DNA of 64,000 nt. Source: Streptococcus pantholopis (GTDB lineage Bacteria > Bacillota > Bacilli > Lactobacillales > Streptococcaceae). The notes below the pieces were generated by a model that saw nothing but the letters and a program-made list of their open reading frames with translations, was not told where the DNA came from and made no database searches. Shown one piece after another: positions 21,984 through 32,816 of this stretch (position 1 is the stretch's first letter; every line of letters starts with the position of its first letter). The position numbers were made by a program, and so were the translations under genes. The stretch spans positions 1,550,001 through 1,614,000 of the forward strand of contig NZ_CP014699.1 in the NCBI RefSeq assembly GCF_001642085.1, given 5' to 3'.

Positions 21984-24374
21984 TCACATAAAATTCTGCG
22001 GTTCATGATCAATAGTTATTCGCAGATCTTTATTCTGACGGTCTTGAGTGAGGTCAAGAATCTGATTCAAAACAGCCTCCAGCTGTTCCTCAAACCGGTA
22101 TTTAACCAAAATTTGGTAGTGATATAGGCGATGGGTTCTGGCAATCGGTTTTGGAGTTGGCCCCAGAATCTTCACCTGCTGACTTAATTGGTTCTTTAAC
22201 AGCTGTAAAACATTATAAGCTTTTTCAATAACGACTTCTTCCATTTTATGCGAAAGTGTTAAACCCACTGTGTAATAGTAAGGAGGATAACCCAGTTGGC
22301 GGCGAATAGCCATTTCATAGCGGTAAAAAGCTTCGTAGTCTTGCTTTTGCGCCATCTCAATAGCATAATGTTTAGGATTATAGGTCTGAATCAAAACTTC
22401 TCCTTTTTTTTCTGCCCGGCCGGCCCGGCCAGCTACTTGAGTTAAAAGCTGAAAAGTCCGTTCGGAAGCTCTGAAATCAGGTAAATTAAGCGACGTGTCA
22501 GCATTTAGAACACCAACCAAGGTAACATTAGGAAAATCAAGCCCTTTTGCAATCATTTGAGTGCCCAGCAAAATATCAGCTTTATGCTGTCCGAATGCCT
22601 GAAGAATTTTTTCATGGGCTCCTTTTTTGCGCGTTGTATCAACATCCATACGCAAAATACGCGCTTCAGGCAAAACCTCTGTCAGTTCATTATAGGCTTT
22701 TTGGGTTCCTGTGCCGTAGTAACGAATACTCTGGCTGCCGCAGTTAGGACAGCGATGCGGAATTGCCTTTGTAAAACCGCAGTAATGGCAGTTCATTGTC
22801 TTTGTATCCATATGCAGGGTCAAAGAGATGTCACAGTTGGGACATTCGTCAACAAAACCACAGTCACGGCACATAATAAAACTAGAATAACCGCGGCGGT
22901 TGAGCATCAAAACAGTTTGCTCTTTTCGGTTTAAACGCTCTTTTATTTTATCCAAAAGAAGAGGAGTAAAATTGCTGACCTCCTGCCGACCGACATAGTC
23001 ACGGAAATCTATAACCTGTACATTAGGAATTTCAGCCTTAGGATTGGCCCGTTTAGTTAACTGTAAAAAGCGGTAAACCTTCTTGCCGGCTCTAGCTCTG
23101 CTTTCAATACTTGGTGTTGCTGATCCCAAAAGAAGAACAGCCTGATGGTTTTGCGCACGCAGCAGGGCCACATCACGGGCGTGATAACGCGGATTGCTTT
23201 CTTGTTTATAGCTCGCTTCATGCTCCTCGTCAATAATAATCGCTCCGATATTTTCAAGCGGGGCAAAGACAGCCGAACGCGCTCCAACTACAACTTTGGC
23301 TTCACCTGATTTAATCTTGCGCCATTCGTCAAACCTCTCACCATCTGACAGTCCTGAATGCATTATGGCAACCTGTTCCCCGAAACGGGCAATAAAGCGG
23401 TTAGTCATCTGAGGTGTCAAAGAAATTTCCGGAACTAAGACAATAGCTGTCTTTCCCAATTTTAAAACATAATCAATAATATGCAGATAAACTTCTGTCT
23501 TCCCGGAACCAGTAATTCCTTCAAGCAAAAAAGGCTGGGAATTCTGCCCGATTTGTTCACATACTTTAGTTACCACACGATTTTGTTCGGAATTTAAAGT
23601 GAGAAAATCTTGCTGCTGCACATCAGCAAAATAAGCAGCAGATCGGCTCAGTTCACGCTCAAAAATCGTTATTAATTCCTCATTTATAAAAAATTTGCAG
23701 ACCTCTCTGGAAAAATACTGATATAAGTCAGTCAGCCGGCCGTCCTCGGAATTAGCCAACAAATAGTCTTTTAGCGCCTGCCTCTTCTTAGCCCGGTTTG
23801 AAACAGTATAAGAGGCTAATTTAGACCGGTTAACATGGTAATATTTCTCTGTTTTAACGCTTTTCCTGTCTTTAGCCAGATAATCGACTGTAATTTTCCC
23901 TGCTTTAACGAGACGGCCAACTTGTTGCTGCCCTTTTTGATCAAGCTGAGAAAACAGCAGCGTATCTTTATCAGCAAAAATCTCCTTCTTTTCCTGAGCA
24001 GTCAGAGAAGCAGTCGGATGCAGACGCTTATCATACTGTGAATTCAAGAGTCCAGGCAGCATTGCTTTTAAGATTGAAATCTTATAGGAAAAAACACTTT
24101 TACGCATTTGATCAGCAAGCAAGAGCTGCTCACCATTTAAAACCGGCTCAAAATCTAAGATTTCAGCAATGTTTTTTACCTTTAAATCTTCGGCTGTTTC
24201 CTCTATCCCCACAACAAAACCTTGTAAAAGCCTGTCGCTGCGCCCAAATGGCACATGGACACGCGTCCCTACAGTAAGATCCTCTTCCAGTTCTTCAGGA
24301 ATGGCATAGGAAAAGGGCTTATCGGTCTGCATTAAAGGGACATCAACTATAACCTGTGCTATACGAAAAACCAT
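21984..24374 (-). CDS. priA: Primosomal replication restart helicase PriA
   Basis: The 796-residue SF2 helicase reloads the replisome at stalled forks. It has an N-terminal DNA-binding domain, Walker A GITGSGKTEV, a DEEH box (IIDEEHEAS), eight zinc-binding cysteines (CRDCGF, CPNCD, CHYCGF, CPNCGS) and helicase motif VI QVAGRAGRA. The frame reads 21 codons further up, but the ATG at 24374 has GGAGGTAAG just upstream and matches the family N-terminus (MVFRIAQVIVDVPL). The extension would be encoded by a leader repeat whose edge is 6 nt beyond the Shine-Dalgarno. Confidence 0.95.
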   Translation of the reverse strand: MVFRIAQVIVDVPLMQTDKPFSYAIPEELEEDLTVGTRVHVPFGRSDRLLQGFVVGIEETAEDLKVKNIAEILDFEPVLNGEQLLLADQMRKSVFSYKISILKAMLPGLLNSQYDKRLHPTASLTAQEKKEIFADKDTLLFSQLDQKGQQQVGRLVKAGKITVDYLAKDRKSVKTEKYYHVNRSKLASYTVSNRAKKRQALKDYLLANSEDGRLTDLYQYFSREVCKFFINEELITIFERELSRSAAYFADVQQQDFLTLNSEQNRVVTKVCEQIGQNSQPFLLEGITGSGKTEVYLHIIDYVLKLGKTAIVLVPEISLTPQMTNRFIARFGEQVAIMHSGLSDGERFDEWRKIKSGEAKVVVGARSAVFAPLENIGAIIIDEEHEASYKQESNPRYHARDVALLRAQNHQAVLLLGSATPSIESRARAGKKVYRFLQLTKRANPKAEIPNVQVIDFRDYVGRQEVSNFTPLLLDKIKERLNRKEQTVLMLNRRGYSSFIMCRDCGFVDECPNCDISLTLHMDTKTMNCHYCGFTKAIPHRCPNCGSQSIRYYGTGTQKAYNELTEVLPEARILRMDVDTTRKKGAHEKILQAFGQHKADILLGTQMIAKGLDFPNVTLVGVLNADTSLNLPDFRASERTFQLLTQVAGRAGRAEKKGEVLIQTYNPKHYAIEMAQKQDYEAFYRYEMAIRRQLGYPPYYYTVGLTLSHKMEEVVIEKAYNVLQLLKNQLSQQVKILGPTPKPIARTHRLYHYQILVKYRFEEQLEAVLNQILDLTQDRQNKDLRITIDHEPQNFM

Positions 24375-24389
24375 CTTACCTCCATAAAC

Positions 24390-24580
24390 AAGATACAAAG
24401 GCCGTTTAAAAATCCGTATGAAAATAGGGGATGGCAAGTGATGCTGACATCACGATGACAGCCATCTTTTTCACTAGGATTTTAGGGCGTGTTCAATTCC
24501 AACAAGATACAAAGCCCGTTAAAAGAGCAAAACAAAAAGACGGTAAGTCCGAAATCTCTGATCGGGCAGGCATCCCTTAG
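24390..24580 (-). repeat. Leader palindrome (type D) plus degenerate type C, priA copy
   Basis: One type D unit at 24390-24503 begins AAGATACAAAG beside the priA Shine-Dalgarno. Its arms carry AAAATCC/GGATTTT and TGAAAA/TTTTCA, different from other copies but still complementary. A truncated arm at 24504-24537 and a decayed type C sequence (GACGGTAAGTCCGAAATC) follow. No gene is visible between here and the rpoZ terminator. Confidence 0.85.
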
Positions 24581-24684
24581 GCAATTAAAAGCGTGTTTTT
24601 CATACCGTTCACGGCTCAAAGATGGATTAAGAACCTCAGCTCTGATTTGTGAAGAGCTGTAGCTGTCATTCTTAGTCTTAAATA

Positions 24685-24713
24685 AAAATCTAAGATTGTA
24701 ACAACCTTAGATC
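24685..24713 (-). terminator. Rho-independent terminator of gmk-rpoZ
   Basis: ATCTAAG pairs with CTTAGAT. The stem overlaps the rpoZ stop codon and is followed by a T run on the minus strand. Confidence 0.8.
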
Positions 24714-25024
24714 TTTTCTCCTTCTTCTTCCTTTTCTTTAGCGATTTGTTCTTTAATCTTACGTTCTTCTTCTTCCTGAGCAAGCCTATCCGCTTCAGCC
24801 TTAGCTAAAACAGCCGCTCGCTTGGCTTCCGGATCCGGGTGGATAGCAACATTACCGGAATTGATCTCCTCTAAGGCCCGAAGAGTGGACTTTACTGCCT
24901 TAAACTCTTGTGTTGGTTTAGCACCGAATTCAAGTTCATGTGCGCGTTTAGCCTGCAGAACGCATAAAGAATATTTTGAAGGAATTCTATCCAACAAGGT
25001 ATCAATGGAAGGTCTTAACATCAT
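24707..25024 (-). CDS. rpoZ: RNA polymerase omega subunit
   Basis: This 105-residue subunit begins [20 protein letters not shown]. The helical family motif AKRAHELE and the [10 protein letters not shown] segment follow. The last ~35 residues are charged and coiled, as usual in streptococci. Omega helps assemble and stabilise RNA polymerase. It lies 21 nt downstream of gmk in the same operon. Confidence 0.95.
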   Translation of the reverse strand: MMLRPSIDTLLDRIPSKYSLCVLQAKRAHELEFGAKPTQEFKAVKSTLRALEEINSGNVAIHPDPEAKRAAVLAKAEADRLAQEEEERKIKEQIAKEKEEEGEKI

Positions 25025-25045
25025 AGCTTTATTCTCTTTTCTAAA

Positions 25046-25735
<690 letters not shown>

Positions 25736-25996
25736 TTACTGAACAGTTTATCTGTCAAGCATCCGCTGATTTTTCAGACTTTGCTGCTATGTGCTTGACT
25801 TTTCCCACCAATTACTGTGCTTATAAAAGATAAGCCCATTCTCTAAAAAAGAATACAGACAGTCTGCTAGCTGCAGACCTAAGTGGCTTTTTCTCTTTTG
25901 TCGGAGAGGAGAAGGCAAAAAAAGAGAGCACAGCGGCTCAGTGCTGGAAAATCGGATTTCAAAATCCAACTTACCAAAAACAGCTATCACTCTCTT

Positions 25997-27604
25997 TTAT
26001 TTAGCATAGTCAATTGCCCGCATTTCTCGGATAACAGTCACCTTGATATTCCCCGGATAATCTAAATCATTTTCGATTTTTTTGCGAACCTTATGGGATA
26101 ACAGAACCACTTGATCATCTGATATTTTTTCAGGCTGCACCATAATCCGAATTTCGCGGCCTGCCTGCAGGGCATAACTGTTTTGTACACCTTCAAAGCT
26201 TGTCGCAATTTCTTCCAAATCCCGTAAACGTTTAATGTAGTTCTCCATTGACTCATTACGAGCACCGGGCCGGGCAGAACTAAGCGCATCAGCTGCTGCA
26301 ACTAAAACAGCTATCACACTTTTTGCTTCGACATCCCCATGGTGACTGGCAATAGTATTGATAACAACAGGATGTTCTTTATACTTACGAGCAAACTCTG
26401 TCCCAATTTCTACATGGCTTCCTTCGACTTCACGGTCAAGGGCTTTCCCCATATCATGTAAAAAACCAGCTCTGCGGGCAAGATCAATATTCTCCCCTAG
26501 TTCGCCAGCTAAAATACCGGCTAATTTCCCAACTTCAATGGAGTGCCGGAGAACATTTTGCCCGTATGAAGTACGGAATTGCAGGCGTCCCATAATCTTA
26601 ATCAAATCGGGGTGAAGATTGGGAGCTCCGATTTCGTATGCAGCTGCTTCACCGTATTCGCGTATACGATTATCCATCTCCAAACGGTTTTTCTCAACCA
26701 ATTCTTCAATACGAGCCGGATGAATCCGGCCGTCCTGAATAAGAGCTTCAAGGGTCATGCGTGCAATTTCACGACGAATAGGATCAAATCCTGAAAGAAC
26801 GACCACTTCAGGGGTATCATCAATAATGACATCAATTCCCGTTAAGCTCTCAAGTGTGCGGATGTTTCGGCCTTCGCGGCCAATAATACGGCCCTTCATA
26901 TTATCATCAGGCAGATGCACACTGGTGATTGTCTGCTCTGTCACATAGTCGCCTGCCATACGCTGCATAGCCTGAGCTAATATATTCTTGGCAGTTTTAT
27001 TAGCGCGGTCCTTCACTTCGCGTTCTGCTTCTCTAATACGGCTGGCGATATCATGGGATAAATTCTTTTCCGTTTCAGCCAAAATAATCGCACGCGCTTC
27101 TTCTTGATTAAGTTCAGCAACTTTTTCAAGTTCTTCGCTTTTTTTGGCTTCTAGGGTAGCAACTTGTTCTTCGCGCTCATCAATATTTCTAGATTTATCG
27201 GTTAGACTTTGTTCTCTGCTATCCAGGAGTCTTTCTTTACTGGACAAATTTTCATCTTTACGGTCAAGAGAAGAGGCACGTTCTGTCAGCCGTGTCTCCA
27301 TTTGCTTGAGCTCTTGTCTTTCAGACTTAAATTCTTTTTCAATTTCTTCTCGATATTTTCTAGCCTCTTCTTTTGCTTCTAAAAGTAATTCTTTTTTATG
27401 AGCTTTACTTTCACGATCCGCTGTTTGACGAATGCGGTCAGCCTCTAATTCAGCCTGTCCCCGCATGTTGACAGCATCCTGTTCGGCATTCAAAAGAGTC
27501 AGTTCAGCAGCTTCTTTCGCAGACTTCAGTCTAATCGAAATAAGCGCATAACCAATGATTAAACCAATGAGGGCACAAACAAGTGCTAAAATAAGATTTA
27601 ACAT
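25997..27604 (-). CDS. rny: Ribonuclease Y
   Basis: The 535-residue endoribonuclease initiates mRNA decay. It has an N-terminal membrane anchor (about 3-23), a long coiled coil (about 30-200), a KH domain ([15 protein letters not shown] near 230-244) and an HD domain with the metal pair HD in [11 protein letters not shown] near 385. It sits at the inner membrane face. A Shine-Dalgarno AGAGGT precedes the ATG at 27604. Confidence 0.96.
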   Translation of the reverse strand: MLNLILALVCALIGLIIGYALISIRLKSAKEAAELTLLNAEQDAVNMRGQAELEADRIRQTADRESKAHKKELLLEAKEEARKYREEIEKEFKSERQELKQMETRLTERASSLDRKDENLSSKERLLDSREQSLTDKSRNIDEREEQVATLEAKKSEELEKVAELNQEEARAIILAETEKNLSHDIASRIREAEREVKDRANKTAKNILAQAMQRMAGDYVTEQTITSVHLPDDNMKGRIIGREGRNIRTLESLTGIDVIIDDTPEVVVLSGFDPIRREIARMTLEALIQDGRIHPARIEELVEKNRLEMDNRIREYGEAAAYEIGAPNLHPDLIKIMGRLQFRTSYGQNVLRHSIEVGKLAGILAGELGENIDLARRAGFLHDMGKALDREVEGSHVEIGTEFARKYKEHPVVINTIASHHGDVEAKSVIAVLVAAADALSSARPGARNESMENYIKRLRDLEEIATSFEGVQNSYALQAGREIRIMVQPEKISDDQVVLLSHKVRKKIENDLDYPGNIKVTVIREMRAIDYAK

Positions 27605-27689
27605 GTTTATACCTCTATCTATTTTTTAGTTTTCTTAACAGAAAGCTATCTTTTAGTTTATCATAAAATAAGATTTTCGACAATTAAAA

Positions 27690-27719
27690 TTGAAAACCTT
27701 CTCTATTTTATGATATGAT
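27690..27719 (+). promoter_or_regulatory. Putative promoter for luxS
   Basis: TTGAAA (27690-27695), an 18-nt spacer and TATGAT (27714-27719). It would give a leader of about 290 nt before luxS. The stretch 27730-27925 has no gene and only weak hairpins. Confidence 0.5.
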
Positions 27720-27925
27720 TTAAAAGAGAGATAGGGAAGGCGGAATTAAAAATCTAACCCTTAAATTACTGCTAGTAATATATACAATATGCAAGCCATC
27801 CTGTGGCCTTTAGTCGCTTTTCCAAAATTTTAAATTGTTACTGGACAGCTCCATCCTACAGAATAGATTAGCAGTGATTTAAAGGTTAAAGTTTTTATTG
27901 GAGCCTCCTCTTCTAATCGTTCTGG

Positions 27926-27991
27926 CAGAGGGGCGTCTACGAAATCAAAGATTTCGGACTTACCGTCATTTTCATATGGATTTTATATCTT
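27926..27991 (+). repeat. Decayed leader element upstream of luxS
   Basis: Read on the plus strand, this repeats the end of the leader element as it occurs before priA on the minus strand: an inverted type C core (GAAATCAAAGATTTCGGACT, then TACCGTC), ATTTTCATATGGATTTT, then ATATCTT. A short deletion has removed part of the arm. ATATCTT ends 9 nt before the luxS Shine-Dalgarno, the same placement and relative orientation as at the minus-strand genes. Confidence 0.7.
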
Positions 27992-28011
27992 GGTTTACAT
28001 GGAGGAGAAAA

Positions 28012-28494
28012 ATGAAAAAAGATGTTATTGTTGAAAGTTTTGAGCTTGATCATACAGCAGTAAAGGCGCCTTATGTCCGTCATATTTCCGAGGAGTCTGG
28101 ACCTAAAGGTGATATCATCAGTAATTTCGATATCCGTCTGGTTCAGCCTAATGAAAATGCTATTCCTACAGCAGGACTGCACACAATTGAACACCTCTTG
28201 GCTAAGCTGATCCGCCAGAGAATTGAGGGAATGATCGACTGTTCACCTTTTGGCTGCAGGACGGGATTTCACCTTATTATGTGGGGAGAGCACTCCAGTA
28301 CTGATATTGCAAAAGTTATTAAAGCAAGCTTGGAAGAGATAGCTCAAACAACAAGCTGGGAAGATGTGCCGGGAACCACAGCCGAATCCTGCGGTAATTA
28401 CAAGGATCACAGCCTGTTCTCTGCCAAAGAATGGGCTAAATCGGTCTTAGATGCAGGTATTTCAGACAATCCTTTTGAACGGCATCTCGTTTAA
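28012..28494 (+). CDS. luxS: S-ribosylhomocysteine lyase LuxS
   Basis: This 160-residue metalloenzyme cleaves S-ribosylhomocysteine to homocysteine and the AI-2 precursor. The metal ligands are the HTIEH motif (H57, H61) and the Cys in [11 protein letters not shown] near 128. The catalytic Cys is in PFGCRTGF (C82). The frame is open from 27898, but the ATG at 28012 has a perfect GGAGGAG and matches the family start [10 protein letters not shown]. It is the only gene of its transcript and ends in a strong terminator. Confidence 0.96.
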   Translation: MKKDVIVESFELDHTAVKAPYVRHISEESGPKGDIISNFDIRLVQPNENAIPTAGLHTIEHLLAKLIRQRIEGMIDCSPFGCRTGFHLIMWGEHSSTDIAKVIKASLEEIAQTTSWEDVPGTTAESCGNYKDHSLFSAKEWAKSVLDAGISDNPFERHLV

Positions 28495-28519
28495 CAGCCC
28501 TTTTACCGAAAATACAGCA

Positions 28520-28559
28520 AAAAAAGCTTGGTTGTAAAAATTTACGACCAAGCTTTTTA
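28520..28559. terminator. Bidirectional terminator between luxS and mapZ
   Basis: AAAAAGCTTGGT and ACCAAGCTTTTT form a 12-bp stem with inner pairing GTAAA/TTTAC. A and T runs on either side suit both luxS (plus) and mapZ (minus). Confidence 0.9.
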
Positions 28560-28608
28560 TATATCAAAACAGCAGAAAGAGAGAATTCTCGTAATCTAAC
28601 AGCTGTTT

Positions 28609-30021
28609 TTAATAATCCAGTCCATCTGAGTAGCCTGAAGCATTGCCGACAAAATAGCCTGTTTTACAGTTGATGGAAAAAAGATAGGTGCCATCAGGCT
28701 TGTACATATTGTAATAACCGTTGCCGTTAATAATATTAATAGGTTCAAGGATGTAGTCATTTCCTGAGATATAGCCGCGCTCCTGAGAAGTCGCCACAAT
28801 TTTTTCAAGCACTCCGGGATTAAAAGCCCATGCTGAATTAGCACTGTCCGCCACGGCCTCTGCACTATATGGGACACGTGAACGGCTGCGATCCAGCGTT
28901 GAACTGTCATAGCCCGAAATACCAGAACCATTTACTGCTGAATTCGACTCAGCAGCTGAACTTTCTCCCGAAGCAGCCTGTTGCGATGAGCTGCTCCCTT
29001 TAGCAGCCAGCTGCTCACGGCCGGCAGCAATAACTTTTTGCAGCAAGGTATCCAAGCTGGCATTGCCGGTATTTAAAGTTTCACTGGACAAATCGTCAAA
29101 ATTAGCATCTGATTTGACAGCGGCAGACTCTACCTGCTTTCCATCAGCAATGGCATCAGAAGTAAACTTGCCATTTACTGCTTGAACCGCTTTTATTTGA
29201 CGGCTCAGCTTATCGTATTTACTTTTAGCATCCTTATAATAATCTGTATCAGCTAACTGTTTAAGAGCCGTTTCTAATTTAGAAAGATTAGTGAACTCAC
29301 TGTTTTTAGGCAAAGTTTGCTGGTCATCCGCAAAAAAGGACTGATACAGACTGTCAAATTCATCTGCAGCTTCCTTCGTACTATCTTTCGAACTTGAAGC
29401 AGTTGAAGATGTGCTGGCTTTATCGGCAGACGAACCCGATGTTTGCTGCTGTGACCGCTGACGATTCAGATAATTCATTCCAAAACCAGCAGCAAAAACG
29501 GCAAGAATCAGAGCAAATAAGGCCCCCAGCAATAGCTTGCGTTTTTTATAGAAAGGAGCGTTCTTGTCCTTTGCGCTTGCAAGAGGCTCCTCAGCCGGTT
29601 CTGGATCAGAAGCCATTTCAGTTCCCGACTGACGCACTGTTTCTTCAGCGATAAAAGTGTCCTCTGTCACTGTACCAAACTGTACCGGCTCCTCACTTGA
29701 ATCAGAGAATTTTTTTTCTGCCTCATCTTGAAGAAGACTGGACTGTTCTAACTCTTCACGCTGCTGTTTGATAAAATCATCAAGCGTAGCTGTATCCAAT
29801 TTTTCATACCTGGCAGTAATGGTGTCAAATTTTTGCGAAGCAACTTCTTCAGGATGCTGTTTGATATATTTGTCTAAAACACCATCTTCTTCAGTGACTC
29901 CAGCTTTGATTTCTGAATCTTTGCGAACGGCTTCGCCGACAGTCATCTCCCGAGCTTTTTCAAAATCCAGTTTTGACTCTTCATTTTCCTGTTCCTGTGG
30001 CTTCTTCTTTTCCTCTGTCAC
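28609..30021 (-). CDS. mapZ: Mid-cell-anchored protein Z (division site marker)
   Basis: This 470-residue bitopic protein marks the division site and positions FtsZ in streptococci. The cytoplasmic part (about 1-158) is acidic and includes the conserved VLDKYIKQHPEEVASQKFDT block. One membrane segment lies at about 166-183. The outer part has a Ser/Thr-rich linker, a helical domain (about 225-300), another low-complexity linker and a C-terminal domain (about 385-470) that binds peptidoglycan. The start is GTG. PknB/StkP phosphorylates MapZ in related species. Confidence 0.9.
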   Translation of the reverse strand: MTEEKKKPQEQENEESKLDFEKAREMTVGEAVRKDSEIKAGVTEEDGVLDKYIKQHPEEVASQKFDTITARYEKLDTATLDDFIKQQREELEQSSLLQDEAEKKFSDSSEEPVQFGTVTEDTFIAEETVRQSGTEMASDPEPAEEPLASAKDKNAPFYKKRKLLLGALFALILAVFAAGFGMNYLNRQRSQQQTSGSSADKASTSSTASSSKDSTKEAADEFDSLYQSFFADDQQTLPKNSEFTNLSKLETALKQLADTDYYKDAKSKYDKLSRQIKAVQAVNGKFTSDAIADGKQVESAAVKSDANFDDLSSETLNTGNASLDTLLQKVIAAGREQLAAKGSSSSQQAASGESSAAESNSAVNGSGISGYDSSTLDRSRSRVPYSAEAVADSANSAWAFNPGVLEKIVATSQERGYISGNDYILEPINIINGNGYYNMYKPDGTYLFSINCKTGYFVGNASGYSDGLDY

Positions 30022-30036
30022 CCTTTCCCTGCCTTT

Positions 30037-31191
30037 CTAAACCTGAGCACGTTTGACACGTTCACCAAAAAACTGGTATAAATCAACTTTCAGTGTTCCA
30101 TTGTACAGTTTTCGTTTTTTATCGGCTGGCATGCCGTATTTCTTTTCAAATTGTTCATCACTAGTCAAAATAAACTTACTCCAAGTCTTCAGCGGAGCGA
30201 AGGCTTGACCCATCTCATTATACAAAATATTAACTGCTTTGTCATCCAGCAGTCGCTCGCCATAGGGAGGATTGGCTATAATAACACCATTGATTTTCTC
30301 CGTTTTAAGGTCTTGAAGGCGCATTTGTTTCAGTTTGATGACATCTTCAAGTCCGGCTGCTGCTACATTTTTCTTGGCAGTTTCAATCATTCGGCCGTCA
30401 ATATCAAAACCGGAAATATCCAGCTCAACTGTTCGGTCAATTTGCCCCTCTGCCTCTGCACGAAGCTTTGCCGTCAGTTCCTGATCAAACCAAGACCAAG
30501 ATTCAAAGGCAAAGCTGCGCCTGAGGCCCGGGGCCATATTCATGCCAATCATAGCCGCTTCAATACAAAAAGTTGCTGATCCGCAAGTTGGATCGATAAA
30601 AGGTTTATCAGGGTACCAATTGCTTAGCTCAATAATAGCCGCAGCCATATTTTCTTTAAGCGGAGCGCCTCCCTTATCCACACGGTAACCGCGTTTAAAT
30701 AAACTGGATCCGCTTGTATCAATCAGCACGCTGACCTGATTTTTGACAATAGCAAGCTCAATCCGGAACTCTGCACCATGTTCCGGTAGGGGAATGCTCT
30801 CCGGCCGATGATAATACTGCTGCAGTTTTTTAACAACAGCTTTTTTTGCAACAGCCTGTACACTGGGTTCATTATGAAGCTGGGATTTGACACATTTGGC
30901 CTTGGCAATCGGAAATTGTGCACCGAGAGGCAGGTAGTTTTCCCAATCAAGAGACTTTATCCCTTGAAAAAGTTCTTCAAAAGTAAGAGCTGTAAATTCT
31001 CCAACTACAATTTTGACACGATCCGCTGACCGCAGCCACAAATTACTTCTGATAATAGCCGTCTGGTCTCCCTGAAAACGAACTTTGCCGTTTTCAACCT
31101 GGCAGTCTATTTTTAAATTTCTGATTTCACGGCCGACAACAGCTTCAAGACCTGCTCCGGCTGTCGCCACTAAATTAAAGCTTTCTTTCAT
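30037..31191 (-). CDS. THUMP-domain 23S rRNA methyltransferase (RlmL/YpsC type)
   Basis: This 384-residue class I methyltransferase has an N-terminal THUMP RNA-binding domain (about 45-155) and a catalytic domain with DPTCGSATFCIEAAMIG and the NPPYGERL motif of N2-guanine methylation. It is expected to modify 23S G2445. The frame opens nine codons earlier, but the ATG at 31191 has AAAGGA upstream and fits the family start MKESFNLVATAGAGLE. It lies between mapZ and rnpB, as usual in streptococci. Confidence 0.9.
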   Translation of the reverse strand: MKESFNLVATAGAGLEAVVGREIRNLKIDCQVENGKVRFQGDQTAIIRSNLWLRSADRVKIVVGEFTALTFEELFQGIKSLDWENYLPLGAQFPIAKAKCVKSQLHNEPSVQAVAKKAVVKKLQQYYHRPESIPLPEHGAEFRIELAIVKNQVSVLIDTSGSSLFKRGYRVDKGGAPLKENMAAAIIELSNWYPDKPFIDPTCGSATFCIEAAMIGMNMAPGLRRSFAFESWSWFDQELTAKLRAEAEGQIDRTVELDISGFDIDGRMIETAKKNVAAAGLEDVIKLKQMRLQDLKTEKINGVIIANPPYGERLLDDKAVNILYNEMGQAFAPLKTWSKFILTSDEQFEKKYGMPADKKRKLYNGTLKVDLYQFFGERVKRAQV

Positions 31192-31256
31192 TACAGTCCT
31201 TTTATTTTTATTCATCAAAGTTAAATAAAAGCTAGCAGATGCTAGCTCAACCTATT

Positions 31257-31649
31257 ATGCAATTTTCTATAAGCCATGTTTTGTTCCGGAAACAGCTAGG
31301 CTCCTGCTTCCTTCGATAATCATCTGTCTACTGTTTCCAGTCAGGACAGTGCGTTCGCTTTCCGCCTGCCCCGTGCCCCTACCAAAGTTTGGGTTGCTAG
31401 CTTGAGGGGTTTACCGCGTTCCACCTCCTATGTTTCCATAAAAGCTTCGTCACTGTGGCACTTTCAGGATTAATCCCGCCTATCCTTCAATAAAAGGACT
31501 TAGCCGTTTCATCCGCCGTAACGTGTTTTAACACGTCCCTGGGCTTATTTTTTCACCCAGCACAAACACTACCGACATCACAGCCGGTGCTAGCATGGAC
31601 TTTCCTCATGAAAGACTGACTCTCTCATGCGATTATCCAAAAATTGCAT
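31257..31649 (-). ncRNA. rnpB: RNase P RNA (type B)
   Basis: The minus strand carries the conserved RNase P core: GAGGAAAGTCCATGCTAGCAC near the 5' end, then GACGAAGC, ACGCGGTAAACCCC, GGTAGGGGCACGG, GGCGGAAAGCGAAC and a 3' region ending in GCTTATAG. P1 is closed by TGCAATTTT (5', near 31649) and AAAATTGCA (3', near 31258). About 393 nt, typical of Firmicutes. It processes tRNA 5' ends. Confidence 0.95.
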
Positions 31650-31665
31650 TTAAATTCCTGACTCA

Positions 31666-32007
31666 TTATTCAATAATCTGTTTGCCAAACACTTCTTTTT
31701 CCAATCGGCTGATACGTTTTAGAATGTCAAAATTAGTAGCAGACTGTGCAACACGAGTTTGTTCAGGAACAGCAGCTACTTTTGCAGGGGCCGGAGAAGG
31801 GGCTTTTTTTTCTGTTTTAGCCCGCGCAGCGGCCTGTTTAAGTTTTTCATTTTCCTCACGCAGTTCTTGAATCTGTTCGATATAGGTTTCATAATCTTTG
31901 ATGACATCATCTAAAAACTCATCGACTTCTTTTCTGTCATACCCGCGCATACTGGTTCTAAATTCTTGTTCAAAAATATCTTTGGGACTAAAAATAATAC
32001 TTGCCAT
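31666..32007 (-). CDS. gpsB: Cell division regulator GpsB
   Basis: This 113-residue DivIVA-like protein coordinates septal and peripheral wall synthesis and supports PknB/StkP activity. The N-terminal lipid-binding region has [19 protein letters not shown], then a coiled coil (about 30-68), a Pro/Ala linker and a trimerising C-terminus ([14 protein letters not shown]). The ATG at 32007 follows GGAGAGGAT; the frame opens six codons earlier. Confidence 0.94.
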   Translation of the reverse strand: MASIIFSPKDIFEQEFRTSMRGYDRKEVDEFLDDVIKDYETYIEQIQELREENEKLKQAAARAKTEKKAPSPAPAKVAAVPEQTRVAQSATNFDILKRISRLEKEVFGKQIIE

Positions 32008-32073
32008 TCTATCCTCTCCAAACATAACAATTCTTAAATAGTGAAAATTTAATTTTAACTATCTATCACTTCC

Positions 32074-32102
32074 ATCATAGCTAAAAAAAATTCAAAAATC
32101 AA
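32074..32102 (-). promoter_or_regulatory. gpsB promoter
   Basis: Minus strand TTGATT (32097-32102), a 17-nt spacer and TATGAT (32074-32079), about 70 nt before gpsB. Confidence 0.65.
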
Positions 32103-32217
32103 GTATTAAGATCTGTTTCATAATTAAAAAAAGATGACATTCCAATGTCTAAAACTTATCATTTGCAGCTCAGCAAACTAGACTTGCAATGCTCTAAAAA
32201 GCTGTTTGGCAGAAAAA

Positions 32218-32736
32218 CTACCAATCATTCAGCAGGTCATTGAGCCTGTCAAAGGTTAAAAACAAGATAGGATAATCCATACGTTTTTGTCCTTCATCTA
32301 CCAGATAATGGAGATTGGTTTTCTGCTCACTGTCGTAAAAGATATAAGCGCCGTCTGAGTTATCAAGCAGAAACTGATTATACTGCCGAAACTGCCAAGG
32401 ACCTTGATAAGCGTCATAACAGTATTTAAAAAAATCAACTGTCTTGAACTTTGTCCATTTTTCCTGATTGGCTGTATTCCAATTTTCTCCATGATTGCGG
32501 AAAAGGACAATGGTAGCAATGCCAAAATCATATGTTTGCTGCAGTTCCTGAGCGACCTCTAAAGCCCAAAATTCAAAACCAAGACTCCCGGTAAAAATAA
32601 GCCACTCAGCTCCCTCCTCCAGATAAGACAGCAAATCCTTTTTAATTGCTTTTTTTATCATTTCGATGCGCTTATCACTGTCTTGAAAGATTCCCAGATC
32701 AAAGCTTCTGTAGCCGGTTATAAGAATCGTATGCAT
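32218..32736 (-). CDS. YpsA-like SLOG-family protein (DUF1273)
   Basis: The 172-residue protein fits the DUF1273/YpsA family of the SLOG (SMF/DprA-LOG) superfamily of putative nucleotide-binding proteins. It begins ILITGYRSFDLGIF and has the family pattern FTGSLGFEFWALEVA near residues 48-62 and DGAYIFYD near 128. In Bacillus and Staphylococcus YpsA is linked to division and to gpsB, its neighbour here. The molecular function is not established. The Shine-Dalgarno AAGGATGAT precedes 32736. Confidence 0.85.
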   Translation of the reverse strand: MHTILITGYRSFDLGIFQDSDKRIEMIKKAIKKDLLSYLEEGAEWLIFTGSLGFEFWALEVAQELQQTYDFGIATIVLFRNHGENWNTANQEKWTKFKTVDFFKYCYDAYQGPWQFRQYNQFLLDNSDGAYIFYDSEQKTNLHYLVDEGQKRMDYPILFLTFDRLNDLLNDW

Positions 32737-32763
32737 AAAATATCATCCTTTTTAAAATTATGG

Positions 32764-32769
32764 TATAAT
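32764..32769 (+). promoter_or_regulatory. Extended -10 element for recU-pbp1a
   Basis: ATGGTATAAT gives an extended -10 (TGG plus TATAAT) 47 nt before recU. No clear -35 is seen, as is common for extended -10 promoters. Confidence 0.55.
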
Positions 32770-32816
32770 AGTTTTGCTTTATATTATCCTATTTTGTATG
32801 TGAAGTTAGGAGGATT

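Noticed and set aside
25787..25990. 67-codon frame between gmk and rny
   Set aside because: No ribosome site and no recognisable family, and the region shows only a chance palindrome.
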